DNA of 64,000 nt from assembly GCA_011009095.1 (NCBI GenBank), contig VTPC01090682.1:1-64000 (forward strand), written 5' to 3'. The DNA comes from Ignelater luminosus. Lineage: Eukaryota > Arthropoda > Insecta > Coleoptera > Elateridae. Positions 21,896 through 34,799 of this stretch are shown piece by piece. The translations under genes were made by a program, and so were the position numbers. Position 1 is the first letter of the stretch, and every line of letters starts with the position of its first letter. The notes under the pieces were generated by a model that saw only the letters and a list, made by a program, of their open reading frames with translations, did not search any database and had not been told where the DNA came from.

Positions 21896-24800
21896 AACTC
21901 CGTCGCACAATAGGCTGTCCACTATTTCATAGTAGTGAAGGGGGTATCGGCACTTTAATTTATAAAACGACTTAACTGACTCTTTCTGAATAAATTTGTA
22001 TTTGGCCCAGACGATGATTTCACACTATATCCTTGAATTAAATTAGACTATGGTAAAAAACCGTTACTGTTCAACCAATTGGTTACAAAGAAATCTAACG
22101 TTAGTTTTCTGTTGGATTATAACTATAGTTGCCCACTTGGAAACTGAACCCTTATGAATTTGTCTAAATCTACATGCTTATTCGTTCTTCGTGTATTATT
22201 ACGGAAATTATCATCTTAACAATCTGAACTCCTCAAGATTTATTATATATATCGAGAGCCCCCAACTATCTTTAGTTTTCTCAGTCAAGTAGTTAAATTC
22301 AGAGAGTCGATGCTTGGAAGAATAATTATTTTGATTCTGGATTAGCTAGGACAATTCATTTGAAGATACAGTTGATTCTATATGGATCAGAATCAAAGAA
22401 GTAGTCTTGCAGTACCAGAAATCCAATTTCTCTTTGTTTCAGAGACTCAAGATCGTATCGAGAAAAGAATTTTTCCAAGGTAATGAGAAATGACTATCAG
22501 TCATTATCCTTCTTATGATCTTGCTCTATTATTAGATACAAAGTCGACCTTTAATTAGCTATTAAAATTTTTTTCACGTCTTTCTAAAGCACGTCAAACT
22601 TTCTCAGAAACGCTTCCGTTATTTTAAGATCAATAGAGTTCAGACATTTGAACACCAGAAATCTAACTTCGATATTCCACTGATGTAGTTGATGAGCGAC
22701 TGTGAAACTGGTAATATCTCTTGAAATATTTTATTTCGATTTGTTTTCGTATTTCCAAAGCAAGAGGTTGGATTAAGACAAAACCATTTTCTGCAATTGA
22801 CAAGAAAAACTTCTATGAAGTGAAAAATTCTGACGCGAATTTTATGGTCTATTAAATGCTTATCGAGTAATAAATCTTAAATGACGTTTTCAGAAAATTG
22901 ATAAACCGAATTAAGAAAACACGTTTTCGTTCAAATGAAATAGCCAAGGAAAGGCTTAAGTAAGGTACGTAAAATAGGTATGTTACGGCTTATGACAAGA
23001 GTAGATAAGTACACGGAGGATGAGGAGTAATTGATGTCACTGCAGGATCTGCTTGTATACGATTGTATGGTGTGCGTGCATGCGTATGTGTAGCATTGAT
23101 TCCAATGCGTGTAACAAATTTTGCTGTGAGATCACATTCTAGTTATGGCGGTAGCATACTTACTTTAGAGTTTTATGTTTAGATTTGTGTATCATTTCAC
23201 GTAAATATTCTGTTCTCTATGAAAATCGTATTTTAGTTCCGAGTTTTAATCCATCTATAGGAAAACTTCCTAAAACTCCCATAACTGTCAATAATGGAAA
23301 CAAAATATAATAATGAAATGTTAGATTTTCTAGTTTGTTTTCGATATGGATGCGACGCGACGCGACGTTTACATGATCGATGATGATTTAAAAATTAATC
23401 CTGATAAGTATATTTTAGTTAGTGTCTTGTGTGGTACAAATTCTAATAAATTATTTTAAAAGCGTGTATTTCATGCATTGAGTAAATTGTGTACATACGG
23501 AAACTTGAAAATTTAATCATTTAATTACTATTAAGGGAACTAAAAAAGCTATGTCTACTTTTTAAATAAATTCCAATTTCAATATTTGGATTTTAATTTC
23601 GAATAAAGTTGAAACACTGCTAAACACTGCAAGTTAATGGTTTCATTGTTGAGTTCGTAATCACACCTCATATCAAGGGCGCTCGTTTCAGTTGAACTAA
23701 CTTTTTTTTGTATTGTAATGCTTGTGTAAACTTTTAATATTTGCATTATGTAAGCAACAAATTGACCTGTCATTTCGACGCCCCCAAAATTATGGCGCCC
23801 AAGGCCCCGATTTCTATCAAGATATTTCCTGCCTGCAAGATTACTTTGTAGGTGAGCATTGCAAAAGTGAAGGAGCCTTCAAGACTATAGGCACTTTTCT
23901 TGCTCACAAATTGGTCAACTTTTATCGAATTTAGAATAGGATGAAAGATAGTCCATGAAATGAAACGTTTATGTTTAGCAGTTCCATTTTCATAAAATTT
24001 ACTAAGTGTTAATGTGTATTGAGGTTTTCTTCTTACATTTTTCATGATATCAAAACGTTTTACTTTTGCATTTTTACAATAAAATAAAAGTTATATTTTA
24101 ACCACTCTGTATATAGAGCGAACTAATCTTAATTTTGACTCAAGATGTCATAAACACCTCCGTTCAGTTTAGATACAACCTGTATATAATTAACCTACGC
24201 TACGAGTTAATAGAACAATCAATTAGATTTAATGGTCGGTATTAAATACTTTAGAGGAATGAATAAATTACCTGATCGGGCTAGCAAATTTACTGATCGT
24301 ACCTGAACATTCAAGATACTTAGATACAATAATTAATTATTTGATTTTTCACACAATTTTTTTTATAAAAAGTTTTTAATTCCAATATATCACGCAGTAA
24401 TTTTAAATTGTACCACGTAAAAGTGTGAAGGTTATACGATGAAACTTTTTTTGATAACTTTGACCTTTTTGTAACATTACAGTTTTTCTTTTAAATAAAT
24501 ATTTTCATCAAGTTCATTTTATGCATCAAATGGTTGGAATACAGAGTAACCTTTTCCTTCCTACGCATAATACTTAGTTGTAGGTAGTAGTATACATTAC
24601 AATGTTTACATTGCCAAATAGTATTTACTAGAAAACCTTTCAAACGTTATATAATTTCATATTAATGTTTCATTTGAAATTTCAATTTTTTATTTCAGAA
24701 AAACAAATTTATAATGATATTCAGAAAATCATAAAAAAAAAATCTTATCCAATTTCACGGTTCTGTTTTAAACGAGAAGAAGCTGCAGAGAACTACGTAA

Positions 24801-27800
24801 AATAATTAAATAGCATCAATTATACTGGCCTAAGTGAATCGCTCGGTATATCTTAAAACATTTGAAACATTTCTAAAATGTTTTACAGGTTATGGTATTG
24901 TTGGAGTCACATCCTGATTATTTCAAAGTATAGTGTAGTAGGTCTTTTGTTGATGTTTACACATATCGAAATAACATTCTTAACCTGTATGAACGAAGAT
25001 TTTTAGATGGAAAATAGTTTGATAAAGAAACAACTTTATCGAAAGTCGTTTACTTATTTACATGACATTTATGCGAAGGAGGTTCGATTAATTCGTTTCA
25101 TACAATAAAGTTTGCAATAAAATAAAAAAAATCAATACAGCTATTTCTATCATTGATTTGTTTGCAAATTTGGTTTTTTTAGAACTAGCACTAAGCTTTC
25201 TGCTGAGTGGTAGTTTCTCCAAACCAGTTTTGTACTCTATTACTATTTTAAATAAAAGACTTTTATAGTCACGTGTCGACATGCGTAATGTTTTCTCGAT
25301 AGAAGAAGTGATAATTTACAATAATCTTGAAAGGAAAAGAAAAAAACACTTAAGGAGCTTGAAGCCCAATAATAGTTTTCTGGTAAAAAATACTGCAAAT
25401 GGTCACACTCACAGTAATATATTTGATAATGTAGTGACCTCCAATTTGTTATAAATACACGATTTTTCAGATTTAAACTTTAGGATCATTTGCAAGGATC
25501 GCATGTAAACTATAGAAAACATTAAACCAAAACTAACAACAATTAATTAGATTTTATATTTGAATTCTGTTAAATAATTTATTTTCTTTGGTAACTTAAT
25601 CAACATTCAGCATCTGATTTCGATAGTTAATTAATGATTTTTATTTTGGTTTCCGTTTTCCTAAAATCTGTAAATGATACCCGATGAACTAATAATGAAG
25701 GTTAGAATTTCGTAATTAACCGTTAACGAGAATTTTTGTCTACAGGTTGATATTTGAGATATTTCTGCGTAATACGAAACTAAGAAAAGAAAAATATTAA
25801 GTTTTCTAATTTGTCTATTAGTACTGTTATTTTAATATTAAGTGGGCGTGGTATATCTCATGGTATTGTTTGTTTTGTCCTAACTGATAGTGATAGATGT
25901 GAAATTTACCCTCGCTTTTTTGGTATTTGAATTAACTTGCATTATTTAAGAGTCCTTGCGTGCTAAACATCAAAAAAATGGAAATAACAGCAAATATTAC
26001 AAAATATTCTTATTTCTTACACAGTTATGTCATAAAAGACGAAATTAGGGCTAAATGCTTTTTATTTCTTGATATTTGTTTTTAAATTAGGAACACAAAA
26101 TAAAGGAATTTGGTCCTAGATCGATTCATCTTCTTGTCTTTACCGTTACATTAATTTCTTGTATTTAAGATAATTATGTTAAAAGTGTTTTTTTGCGCAA
26201 TTTTGGTCATTGTATACTTAAAATTGTATTAAGAGAGAGGAGGCGTGATAGAGTAAAAGTAAAATTATTGCTTGTGTTCAGAAAATTTGATTGTTGTTAC
26301 ATATTTTGTTTTCCAGGGTGTAAAACACTGTTCATCCATACTCACTGTCACTAATTTCAATTAATCGTAACGCTCATTTAGATATGTACTTCCTATCTTT
26401 TTTCCTTTGTCTTCTATTCCATTCTGCACCAAGGCGTCTGCGTACTATTACGATTTCCCAACTGTAATTTCGTGAATATTAGGGTTTTTACTTTTTTTGT
26501 TTCACATTATCTGTTTTTAGCAGTCTAATACATACTATACATATTATAAGGGTCTTTCAACTGTTATATTCCTACTGGATAGTTTAGGTCATTACAAGTC
26601 GAAAATAAAACCATTTTGCCTATTCTGCTTATTAAATTTCTTTTCCCCGAGATTCTGCTCCCGGGCACCCTAAGCATGCATCCCAAATCTCGTCCTTCTA
26701 GCTCTTCTCATTCGCCATCTATGAGTTTTTTTCGTTCAAATTTAGAAACCCACTAGCACTAGCCTTGACAACGGAAAAATTATTTTGGTGGTTAGGTTAT
26801 CGTACACAAACCCTCTATAAGGACAAATATCCTAAACGGGGTGTCGATGACTCTCAAAAACCCCTACACACCTCCTCTGGTGGACGCCTATGAAACTAAA
26901 TTAGACTTTGGTTGGTTCAAAACAATGGCGGAGAGACTTCAAAATGTGTCAAAGGGAGATCATTATCGTTGTTATTATTATTATTATTGCAGTGGACTAG
27001 TGTAATTAAAAATCTTGATAAGTAAAATAAAAAAATATCCATAATTTCTTGAATATTGAGAGTAGTCAAAATGGCCAAAATGGCCATTCTTTGTTTTCGA
27101 CTTGTAATGAGTGTTGATTACAGTACTCAACCTCTGTAGGGACTTGTATGGAGGAAGCACACCATATAGTATGTTGCATTCCACTTACTTAAGTTGGTAG
27201 TTAAGTTTAAAAGGATGTAGCAACAACTTACAACGGTAAAGAAAAGCTGTTTCAGCACAGCGTTGTGGTAGAATACTGGAGGGTTTGATTAATTTTCATA
27301 TAAAGCCAATAGAGGAAAGAAGGTAAAGGACGGTGTTATGGTAAACTGTCTTCTGCGAATGGTCTCATCTGAAGTTCACCCATTGCTTTCTATGTACTAT
27401 TTATCCTGAATAACAGTCTCCTCATTTCCCTCTGTAGCTCAGAGAATTCTACCTATCAATGGTGTGTGCTACGGCTATGTGTGTTGTCGTTAAAGCTGCT
27501 TTTTAAGACTTCAACTTTAGCAACAGATCTGGAACGGCCACAAACCTATCAGTATGTGACTCTTTAGTAACGCCGTAAATAGTACTTTTGGCAACATCAC
27601 AAAGAGAAAGAAAACTGATAATATGGAGGCTTAGAAATTACGTCTTCATTCTATTTTATGTATCCGACAATTTTTCTTGTATAGTAGACTTGTTAATTCC
27701 AATCAACTAAACACAGGAGATTCAAATGGTTGTGACTTTACCCACAACATACAGAAATTATCTTTTTTTATAAAATTAACAAAATTTGCTGATCCAAGCA

Positions 27801-28504
27801 TAAGCAGGTTTTTGCATTAAGCGTATTCTTCAAATAAATCGTTGTCTAAACGAGTATTTGTCAGATTTTCTAGTTACCGTATCTACACTTAAAAGTTGAA
27901 TTTGTATCATCAAATAAAATTTTGATTGGAATGATCCTAATGCTTAGAAACTATCAGATTGTAGTGTTCTGGTTAGCGCAAGTTTAGATTAATGAGTTTT
28001 TACTGTATTCTATAGAACTTTCGATGTGTTTATAACTATGTTCAATAAACTAGTTTCTAATTGAGATTTCTTTAAATTACCCACGAGAACACTTTGTACC
28101 ATTCAGAAGATCTACCAGCCTAGCATAGAACACTGCTCTTCAAACTGTATTCATAAATAAGAGTAGATTTCAGTACCAAAGATAGAAAGATTACAGAATT
28201 TATTAGAATCTTTCTTGTAATGGAGGATTTCTAGAAAATAATGATTTTAGTAAGTCAGTCCACCAATTTTGCTCAATTTATCGACAATAATGACAAGTTC
28301 TTGCAAGCGAGCTCGCGTGATTGGCGACTTGGCTTCAAATGGGAGGTCAGACTTGAAAACTTAACCAAGCGATCTTACAGAATAATTTCCCTGAGAGATG
28401 CGGAGTAGTTCACCAAAACCATATAGATTTATTTTATACTATTAACTAGGTGGTTTTGACAGAAAATCCCAAAACACACTCAAGCATCCACTTTTCGTTC
28501 AAGA
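21896..28504. other. non-coding, nothing firm
   Basis: Long AT-rich stretch without a recognisable exon. It includes a short CGACG run at 23352-23367, a (TTA)n tract at 26972-26988, a mildly GC-richer part at 26640-26890, and a weak helix-turn-helix-like reading near 27580 on the minus strand that I did not accept. Overlapping open frames at 23722-24045 on both strands show no domain. Confidence 0.45.
26972..26988 (+). repeat. (TTA)n microsatellite
   Basis: A 17-bp run of TTA units, nearly six copies. Confidence 0.9.
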
Positions 28505-28512
28505 CCCTACCG
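28505..28512 (+). repeat. 8-bp target-site duplication, left (hAT MITE)
   Basis: CCCTACCG, identical to 28716-28723. Confidence 0.88.
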
Positions 28513-28715
28513 CGGTGATTCCCAATCTTTTTTTTCGTCACGGTACACTTTTAATAATTTAAAATTTTGGCGGAACACTAACAATAAGGTAAATTTAAAA
28601 GAATGTTACTTGGTTAATTGAGGGATGTACCTATAATATATTTTGTAAAAATAGCATACGATAATAACCGATTGAAGTACTTGTATGACGTCGCTTACGT
28701 GGTTGAGAATCGCTG
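28513..28715. mobile_element. hAT-type MITE, 203 bp
   Basis: A small non-autonomous DNA transposon. Left end CGGTGATTCCCAATC and the reverse complement of the right end, CAGCGATTCTCAACC, match at 11 of 15 positions, and all four differences are transitions. The flanking 8-bp duplication CCCTACCG is perfect, the size made by hAT transposases. The interior (TCACGGTACACTTTT, GGCGGAACACT) has no coding frame, so it would have depended on a transposase encoded elsewhere. Confidence 0.85.
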
Positions 28716-28723
28716 CCCTACCG
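28716..28723 (+). repeat. 8-bp target-site duplication, right (hAT MITE)
   Basis: CCCTACCG, identical to 28505-28512. Confidence 0.88.
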
Positions 28724-31200
28724 TATCATCAACCCTGAAGAACATATTCGAAAACGCCCTGTTAGTCTTCAGATAATTGACTTTATCCAATTGCGGTACT
28801 CAGTGATTTTAGTTCGTAATTTAGAAGTCACACACATTTCTGATCTTTCTACTGCCGACTTTTTTATTTACTTCCAGTCTGCCATGTTACCTTTCTCCTT
28901 TACACATTTCTCGATGTCTTAGAAACGTTTTTGTGTTATATAGATTCATTTCTAAAAAACTTTTGCCAACCCTGCTATACACAGAAGTAAAGCACCACTC
29001 GAAAAGATTTGGTTCAAAAACATTATTAACAAAATGTTTGGGGGTCGCTGTTACAGTAGTAGTGAGTTTGCTCAGTTTGTTGAAAATTCTGTATACATAG
29101 AGTCTTGGTCTTTACTCTTCATTAGACGCATAAGTCTTTTCTCGTTCTCTCTAGTTTTTGTGATTTTTGCTAAACACATCGTCTATAACCAAAGCGTTTT
29201 ACATTTTATAAAGACTACTTAGCAGCAGCACAAGAAATTGAGAAATGTAACTGAAATATTTTTGTGATGAATATTTCATCAACTGCCAACAGATTTGTTA
29301 ACTTATTAAAATCAATTCAAATTAGAATACAAACTTCTGCTTCTTACGTACTGAAAAAAGAATAAAGAGAATAAAATACTGTTGATGCTAAAGTTTCGTA
29401 ATTTCATTACGTAAGTGCGAAAATGCTTTCGAAATCAATATTCAAAATTATTCTTTATATATTCGTTTGCTAAAAATAAAACATTCTTCAAAGCACACAC
29501 GTCCCCATGTTAGGTAAACAGAAATTTCTACATTTAGTAACTAAAAGGCTCGCAAAAACTCACATGTTACATTTACCTAACTTTAATTGCGCCGCTAACA
29601 AGAACCCGGTAATTTCATTCACTAGCTTTTTCGACGATGTTCGCAAAATGCCAGCTCAATTATCCCAACTTTTGTGAAAATACAAATTTCACCACCGCCA
29701 TCACCACCACCGCCACCACCACCACTACTATCCACACCGGAATCAATATAAACATTAATTAATACGACCCGTTCCTTCTTGTTCTTTGTTAATTTATGCC
29801 AAAAACAAACACGCATTATCGCCTATAGAATTATAGTTCGTCACGTTTATTAATTTCTGTTATATCACTTAATTTATCGATTGTCAGAATTCTCTATTTA
29901 AATTTCTAATTGCAAAAGAGTGATAAAAGTAAAAAAAGTTACCCGTACTGCAATGTTAAAACCTTAACGGAATGCACTCTCTGATAGTTTATAAATAATG
30001 CAATACGCCAGTTAAATTAATTCCCACGCACATGCATTGCACTACCAGGAGTAATTCGGAAATTATTCATCGAATTTATTTGTACGAGAAAGGCGATGTT
30101 TTAGTAATGAGACGGGAAAATCTGTAACAAGGGGGTCCGCGTTCCAGCCATACAATGAGCCATCGCCTACTGAGTTAGGTCTATGGATGTCTATCTATTA
30201 CTGTCGGCCTCATACAGTGATTTGCCGTGTGACCATTACATTACTATTTAATATACAGGGCGTTTATAGCAATATAACAAAGGGATAGCACCCCAACATG
30301 GAAAATTAGTAATACAAATTTGAATAAAATATTTCTTTGTTGTAACGAATTACGTATTTACAAGTTGATTTTAGTAAAAAAATTTTCATTATTTACTTAT
30401 TCATTCAACTTTTTGATGTGGGTAATTAAAAAGTAATATTGGGAAAGGCTTTTTTAGCATTTAACCTTCTTTCAGAATTAATCTAACCAAGAATTAGCGA
30501 TTCTAAAAATAACAACTAGATATTAGATAATATTGTAGTTAATTAAACGTCAATGGCGTCGCGTCGTGTCGTTAGTTTTGAGAAAATGTTAATGGACAGA
30601 GAGCAGTTGCGTCTCGCGGTCTGTTAATAAGGCGGAATAACTTCTGGAAATATTTACTATATTGGTTTAAGGAGTAGTTAAATGTATGAATAATTTATAC
30701 AAATAAAATAATGTGCAAAAATAAAGTCATAAAGTGTAACAAATTTTTATTATTAACTGTTGTTTCAGTTCTTTGCTTTTGTTTTCGTTTCTTCCTAACT
30801 CATGAATCAAGTTACGTTTTTTTGAATGACAAAGCTTGGTGTTGCCCTTTCAACAAGGTACACAAAAACGTTTCTCTTCTAAATTGTCATCAAATTACAT
30901 TTTCTATCTTATAAAATATTACAACTATTATTGTGAAAAGAACTATAAATGTTATAAATTGTTAAGTGATCTAGAAACCTTCAAAGGCTTTGTTTCTTAA
31001 AGATTATTGAGATAACGTAAAAACTAACAAAGCTAAACCAGGGTTAGCTACCTTTAGCATGTAGACCCTAATATGCACTTGTACACTTTCATAAAACCCT
31101 TACGTTTATGATAAAACGAGACAGTTTATGTTCATTATAAAATTAAAATTATTTCCACGTGTTTTCCATTAGTTTTATTAATGTATGCGCTTTCGCCCTA
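28724..31200. other. non-coding, nothing recognised
   Basis: AT-rich DNA apart from a CAC/CCG tract at 29690-29730 and a GC-richer piece at about 30110-30240. TACAGGGCGT at 30254-30263 recurs at 59461 and may mark the end of an interspersed repeat. Confidence 0.45.
29690..29730 (+). repeat. CAC/CCG imperfect trinucleotide tract
   Basis: About 41 bp of CAC, CCG and CAT triplets. On the minus strand it opens a glycine-rich frame (29622-29816), which I take to be an artefact of the repeat. Confidence 0.85.
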
Positions 31201-31202
31201 TA

Positions 31203-32107
31203 CGAGGGCTGTCTTTTAGTGTTGCATATAGCCATAAAAGCAAACTGTAGATCGACTTAAAGTGCTTTATTGTTTGTCAAAGTATCCTCTACAAAGATTG
31301 ATACACTTTTGCATTCGTCCAAACCAATTGTTAAAGCAGTTATTCCAGTATTCACTTGAGACAGTCAAGATTGCCATTTTGAAGGCATTGACTGCTTCTT
31401 CCGGCTACTAGAACCGTTGACCACGCAGTCCATTCCTGATCCTTGGGAACATAAAAACATTGTTAGGTTCGAACTGTACGGAGGATGATCTAATAATTCG
31501 ATGTTTTGCTACTCCAAAAACTCAAGTGTCTTTCAAGGTGTGTGTGAACTCACATTGTCTTGGTGAAAGATGATTCGTCATTCTGGATTGGTTTTTCGGG
31601 GTACGGCCATTACTTCTGGCAAACAAACGGTTGTATACCGATTCGATCTTGTAAAGAAATTGTAGCTACATGACCAGCTTTTGAGATAAACGTTGCAACC
31701 ATCTTCTTCGACACACTACGGAAACGGATAACTTTTGTTGGATTCTTCTTATCTCGAAACACCGAAACAGAGGATTGACATTTATTTTTGGGTTCATAGG
31801 AATAAGTCCATGATTCATCACCACTCAGGATGCTGTAAACGTCTTTTGAGCTTCCCCTGTTGAACCGGCTAAAAGGTTTTCGGCATCAAGTAACGCGAGC
31901 TGCGTTTTGCTCTTCAGTTAAAAGATGTGGGATCTAACTGGAAACTAACTTTCTCACACCTAGTTTATTATACAGGGTCTTTTTGATTGAGGTCTTTGAA
32001 ATGCTTAAAGACGTCTGAATCTCGCGATATGTCACTTGTCGATCCTCCTTGATCACTTGGCGCATAGCATCGATGTTTTCTTGGGCAACTGCTGTACTTG
32101 GTTGACC
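31203..32107 (-). mobile_element. mariner relic, 5'-truncated, CGAGGG-type ends
   Basis: A decayed mariner on the minus strand. Its 3' end is kept: CGAGGGCTGTCTTTTA at 31203 preceded by TA, like the CGAGGGT end of the element at 33526. The transposase begins abruptly at GQPSTAVAQENIDAMRQ (32107), which matches GRPKSVVVPENIDAVRx, so the N-terminal about 65 residues and the other end are lost. YREIQTSLSISKTSI gives the second helix-turn-helix. Further on, other frames give SGDESW with the first catalytic Asp, QSSVSVFRDKKNPTKV, HQDN with the second Asp, and a stretch replacing YSPDLAPND in which the third Asp is not recognisable. It ends with RMQKCINLC-like sequence and a stop near 31256. Many frame changes make it clearly older than the elements at 2888 and 33526. 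Confidence 0.82.
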
Positions 32108-32344
32108 TGTCCTGGGAAATAAAATTAATATAAGCACGCAATCTTACATCATTAACGGGAGAATGTCTGATAACCCTATTTCAATTCTTATTGCAAAAAA
32201 GACCGCGAGATCTTCGTGCATCAGCTGAAGCACCCACAAAAATATTGACAGCAATGTGGAATTGTGTTAGAAAGTGTAAGGCTAGTTGTGGGGAAGAAAG
32301 CGCATCTACCAAAGTTCTTAGATTCCGCTGAACAATATGAAAAT
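32108..32344. other. junction between mariner relic and LINE
   Basis: About 240 bp of unassigned sequence. Its right part may be more of the LINE RT that starts to be recognisable near 32345. Confidence 0.4.
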
Positions 32345-33525
32345 TAATGAGTAGCATTTTTTGAAGCGATGACTTTCTTCCCGATCATCAAATTGGATTT
32401 CGTGCTGATATATCTACTATGGCTTCTATTCTTTTCCGTGCACACCAACATCACAGTAGCCTTCAACTCCCAAAGTTGCGTAGTGGCCACGTTTCTGGGC
32501 ATAGCGCAGACCTTTGGCAACGTCTGGCAGGAGGGGATTATTTATAAACTCTAAGCCGCCAAGATCTCTGCCTTGTTCGTCGGACTAAAAAGCAGCTATC
32601 TTTGTCCAGAGCGTATAAACCGCGAGCTGGTGTTTTTCAGGAGTTCATCCTTTCACCCCTTATTTATCTTTTACTGCCATGACATCCTCTGCCACAAGAG
32701 ACCTGTCTATCCCAATTTGCGGACGACACTGCTCTGGGGGTAACATCTTAAAGCTTTGCCAAGAGATCGGAAATTCTGGTGTTCAAACTCGGACGACTGG
32801 AGACTCGGTTCCGAATATGGAGAATCAGACGCCTCAAAAACCCAATGTCATCCTATTCTCTACTACACCAACACAGCCAGATTCAATCCCGACGACGTTC
32901 GCCTGAAAGCATGAGGCTCACACCTTAAACTTTTGCCAGCAGTCAAATATCTCGGCATCACTTTACCCTCACGCTAAAATAGACACGGACACATCTACAA
33001 AACTTTTATTGGACCCGTGATTGACTACGGATACGGATTTATAATTTTTACTACGACGTCGATTTTTTCATGATCCTCTTCCTAGAGCTCGACAACCTGA
33101 ACTCCTCGTTGGTGGAAGTCATCCTTGACACTCCCTACTAGTATACAGATAAGGGCTTCATTATCTGCTCTCCGCAAAATGACCGAACGATTTAGTTAGT
33201 AGTCCTCAGTTTTAGAAGTATTTTCCGGGCTGGCTGTTCTCACTTAGGTTTTACCGTAGTTTTCCTTAGTAATCAATGCAAATTCTGGAAAATTATTTTT
33301 CCACGAACCCGCCCACCACATAAAATAACATTATATCACAACACAAAATAACACAGAACATTATCTACAAGACCACCAACACAACACAAGCAGCTTCTTC
33401 TCCACATCAACAGCAAGAAACTGCTGCCTGCGTCGCATCCGCCTTAACCATTACCACAACGCCAGACTACCGTTATTACCGAATACACACATCTCGTTTG
33501 CGGTTCACCACAACACAGTACAGTA

Positions 33526-33553
33526 CGAGGGTTGCTATTTATATTTCTGGCCT
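33526..33553 (+). repeat. mariner terminal inverted repeat, left
   Basis: 28 bp matching the reverse complement of 34772-34799 with one mismatch, preceded by TA. Confidence 0.93.
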
Positions 33554-33700
33554 TGGCAACACTGACTGTTTCCAGGCGTCAGCTGACATTTCCAGTGTAA
33601 ACTTTACATTGTTGAACATAACCTCAACCACAACATTTTGTCATTTGAGTGCGATTAGTGTTGTTTGCAGTTAATTGAAAAGTACATTCCCTAGTAAAAA

Positions 33701-34733
33701 ATGGAACTGACCCGTGAACACTTTCGTGCAATTATTTTTCATAACTTTCGACGTGGATTATCACGACAAGAGTGCATCAATGAACTTAATACATTATATA
33801 GCGATGAAGCTCCATCCTACAGCACTGTAAAAAACTGGTCTAATGAATTCAAACGTGGCCGATGTTCACTCCAGGACGAAATCCGCGAAAGCCGTCCAAA
33901 ATCTGTCGTTGTGCCTGAAAACATCGATGCTGTGCGTGAACTGATTAAACAAGATCATCATGTGACATACCGTGAGATTGAGGCATCTTTGAGGCATTAG
34001 TATGATTAGCATCAACAAGATATTACATGATCATTTGGCCGTAAAAATATTTGTTCCCGTTGGATTCCGCATAACCTGACCAATGCTCAAAAGAAGGCTC
34101 GCGTCGACTGGTGCATTGAAATGTTGAAAAAATTTGCGAAAGGTGCATCAAAGGCTGTGTATATCATCTGCACAGGTGACGAATCACGGATCTACGCATA
34201 TGACCCCAAAACAAAACAGCAATCAACTGTGTGGGTCTTTCAAGACGAGCCAAATCCAACAAAAGTTGTTCGCGGAAGAAGCACATCGAAGCAAATGGTT
34301 GCCTGCTTCTTTGGCATTACCGGTCATGTGGCAACAGTGGCGTTAGAGCAACGTAAGACGGTCAACTCTGAATGGTACACAACCATTTGTTTGCCAGAAG
34401 TCATTGGAGAAATTCGGAAAACTTCAAAGAAGAGGCGAATCATTTTTCATCATGACAATGCAAGCTCTCACACCGCTGCTCAAACAATTGAATATTTAAC
34501 CAGCCAGAAGGTCGAGTTGATGGGCCATCCACCATACAGCCCTGATTTGGCACCCGTACATCAAAAACAAACTGCGTGGTCAACGATTTTCAACACCAGA
34601 AGAAGCCGTTTTTTGTTTCAAAACGCATATTTTGGAGCTGCCTCAAAGAGAGTGGAAAAAGTGCTTTGGAAATTGGTTCAAACGCATGGAAAAGTGTATC
34701 AATCTTAATGGAGAATATTTTGAAAAACAATAA
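33701..34733 (+). pseudogene. mariner transposase, third catalytic Asp deleted
   Basis: Transposase of the mariner at 33526. The start MELTREHFRAIIFHNFRRGL at 33701 matches the family start, with TAAAAA just before the ATG. Helix-turn-helix and linker read in one frame to about 33988, where an extra base follows GCATCTTTG. MISINKILHDHLAVK follows in the next frame, with another frame change near 34045 before SRWIPHNLT. From 34121 the catalytic domain is open: GDESRIYAYDPK with Asp 1 (Arg replaces the usual Trp), QSTVWVFQDEPNPTKVVR, HHDNASSHT with Asp 2, and HPPYSPDLAP. There about 20 bases are lost (relative to the family NDFFLFPY), removing the third Asp and shifting frame. YIKNKLRGQRFSTPEEAV resumes, and the frame runs to GEYFEKQ and TAA at 34731-34733. 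This copy cannot have a working active site. Confidence 0.9.
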
Positions 34734-34771
34734 AACTAGTTTCGATCATAAATACTTGTTTTTTAATTGTT

Positions 34772-34799
34772 AGGCCAGAAATATAAATAGCTACCCTCG
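34772..34799 (-). repeat. mariner terminal inverted repeat, right
   Basis: 28 bp, partner of 33526-33553 with one mismatch, followed by TA at 34800-34801. Confidence 0.93.

Larger units (their letters stand above)
33526..34799 (+). mobile_element. mariner transposon inside LINE, CGAGGGT ends
   Basis: A complete mariner of 1274 bp with terminal inverted repeats of 28 bp (one mismatch), starting CGAGGGTTGCTATTTATATT and ending in its complement with A for T at the eighth base. TA flanks both ends (33524-33525 and 34800-34801). It sits inside LINE copy 1: the LINE tail resumes at 34802. It is of the type often annotated in insect genomes as SETMAR-like protein and is different from the irritans-type copy at 2888. 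The transposase is broken in three places. The relic at 31203-32107 is a related, older copy. Confidence 0.94.

Noticed and set aside
27530-27610. Minus-strand reading VAKSTIYGVTKE, like a Tc1-type helix-turn-helix
   Set aside because: Only about 12 residues match and nothing in order follows. This is not enough for a call.
29622-29816. Glycine-rich open frame on the minus strand
   Set aside because: It is produced by the CAC/CCG tract at 29690-29730.
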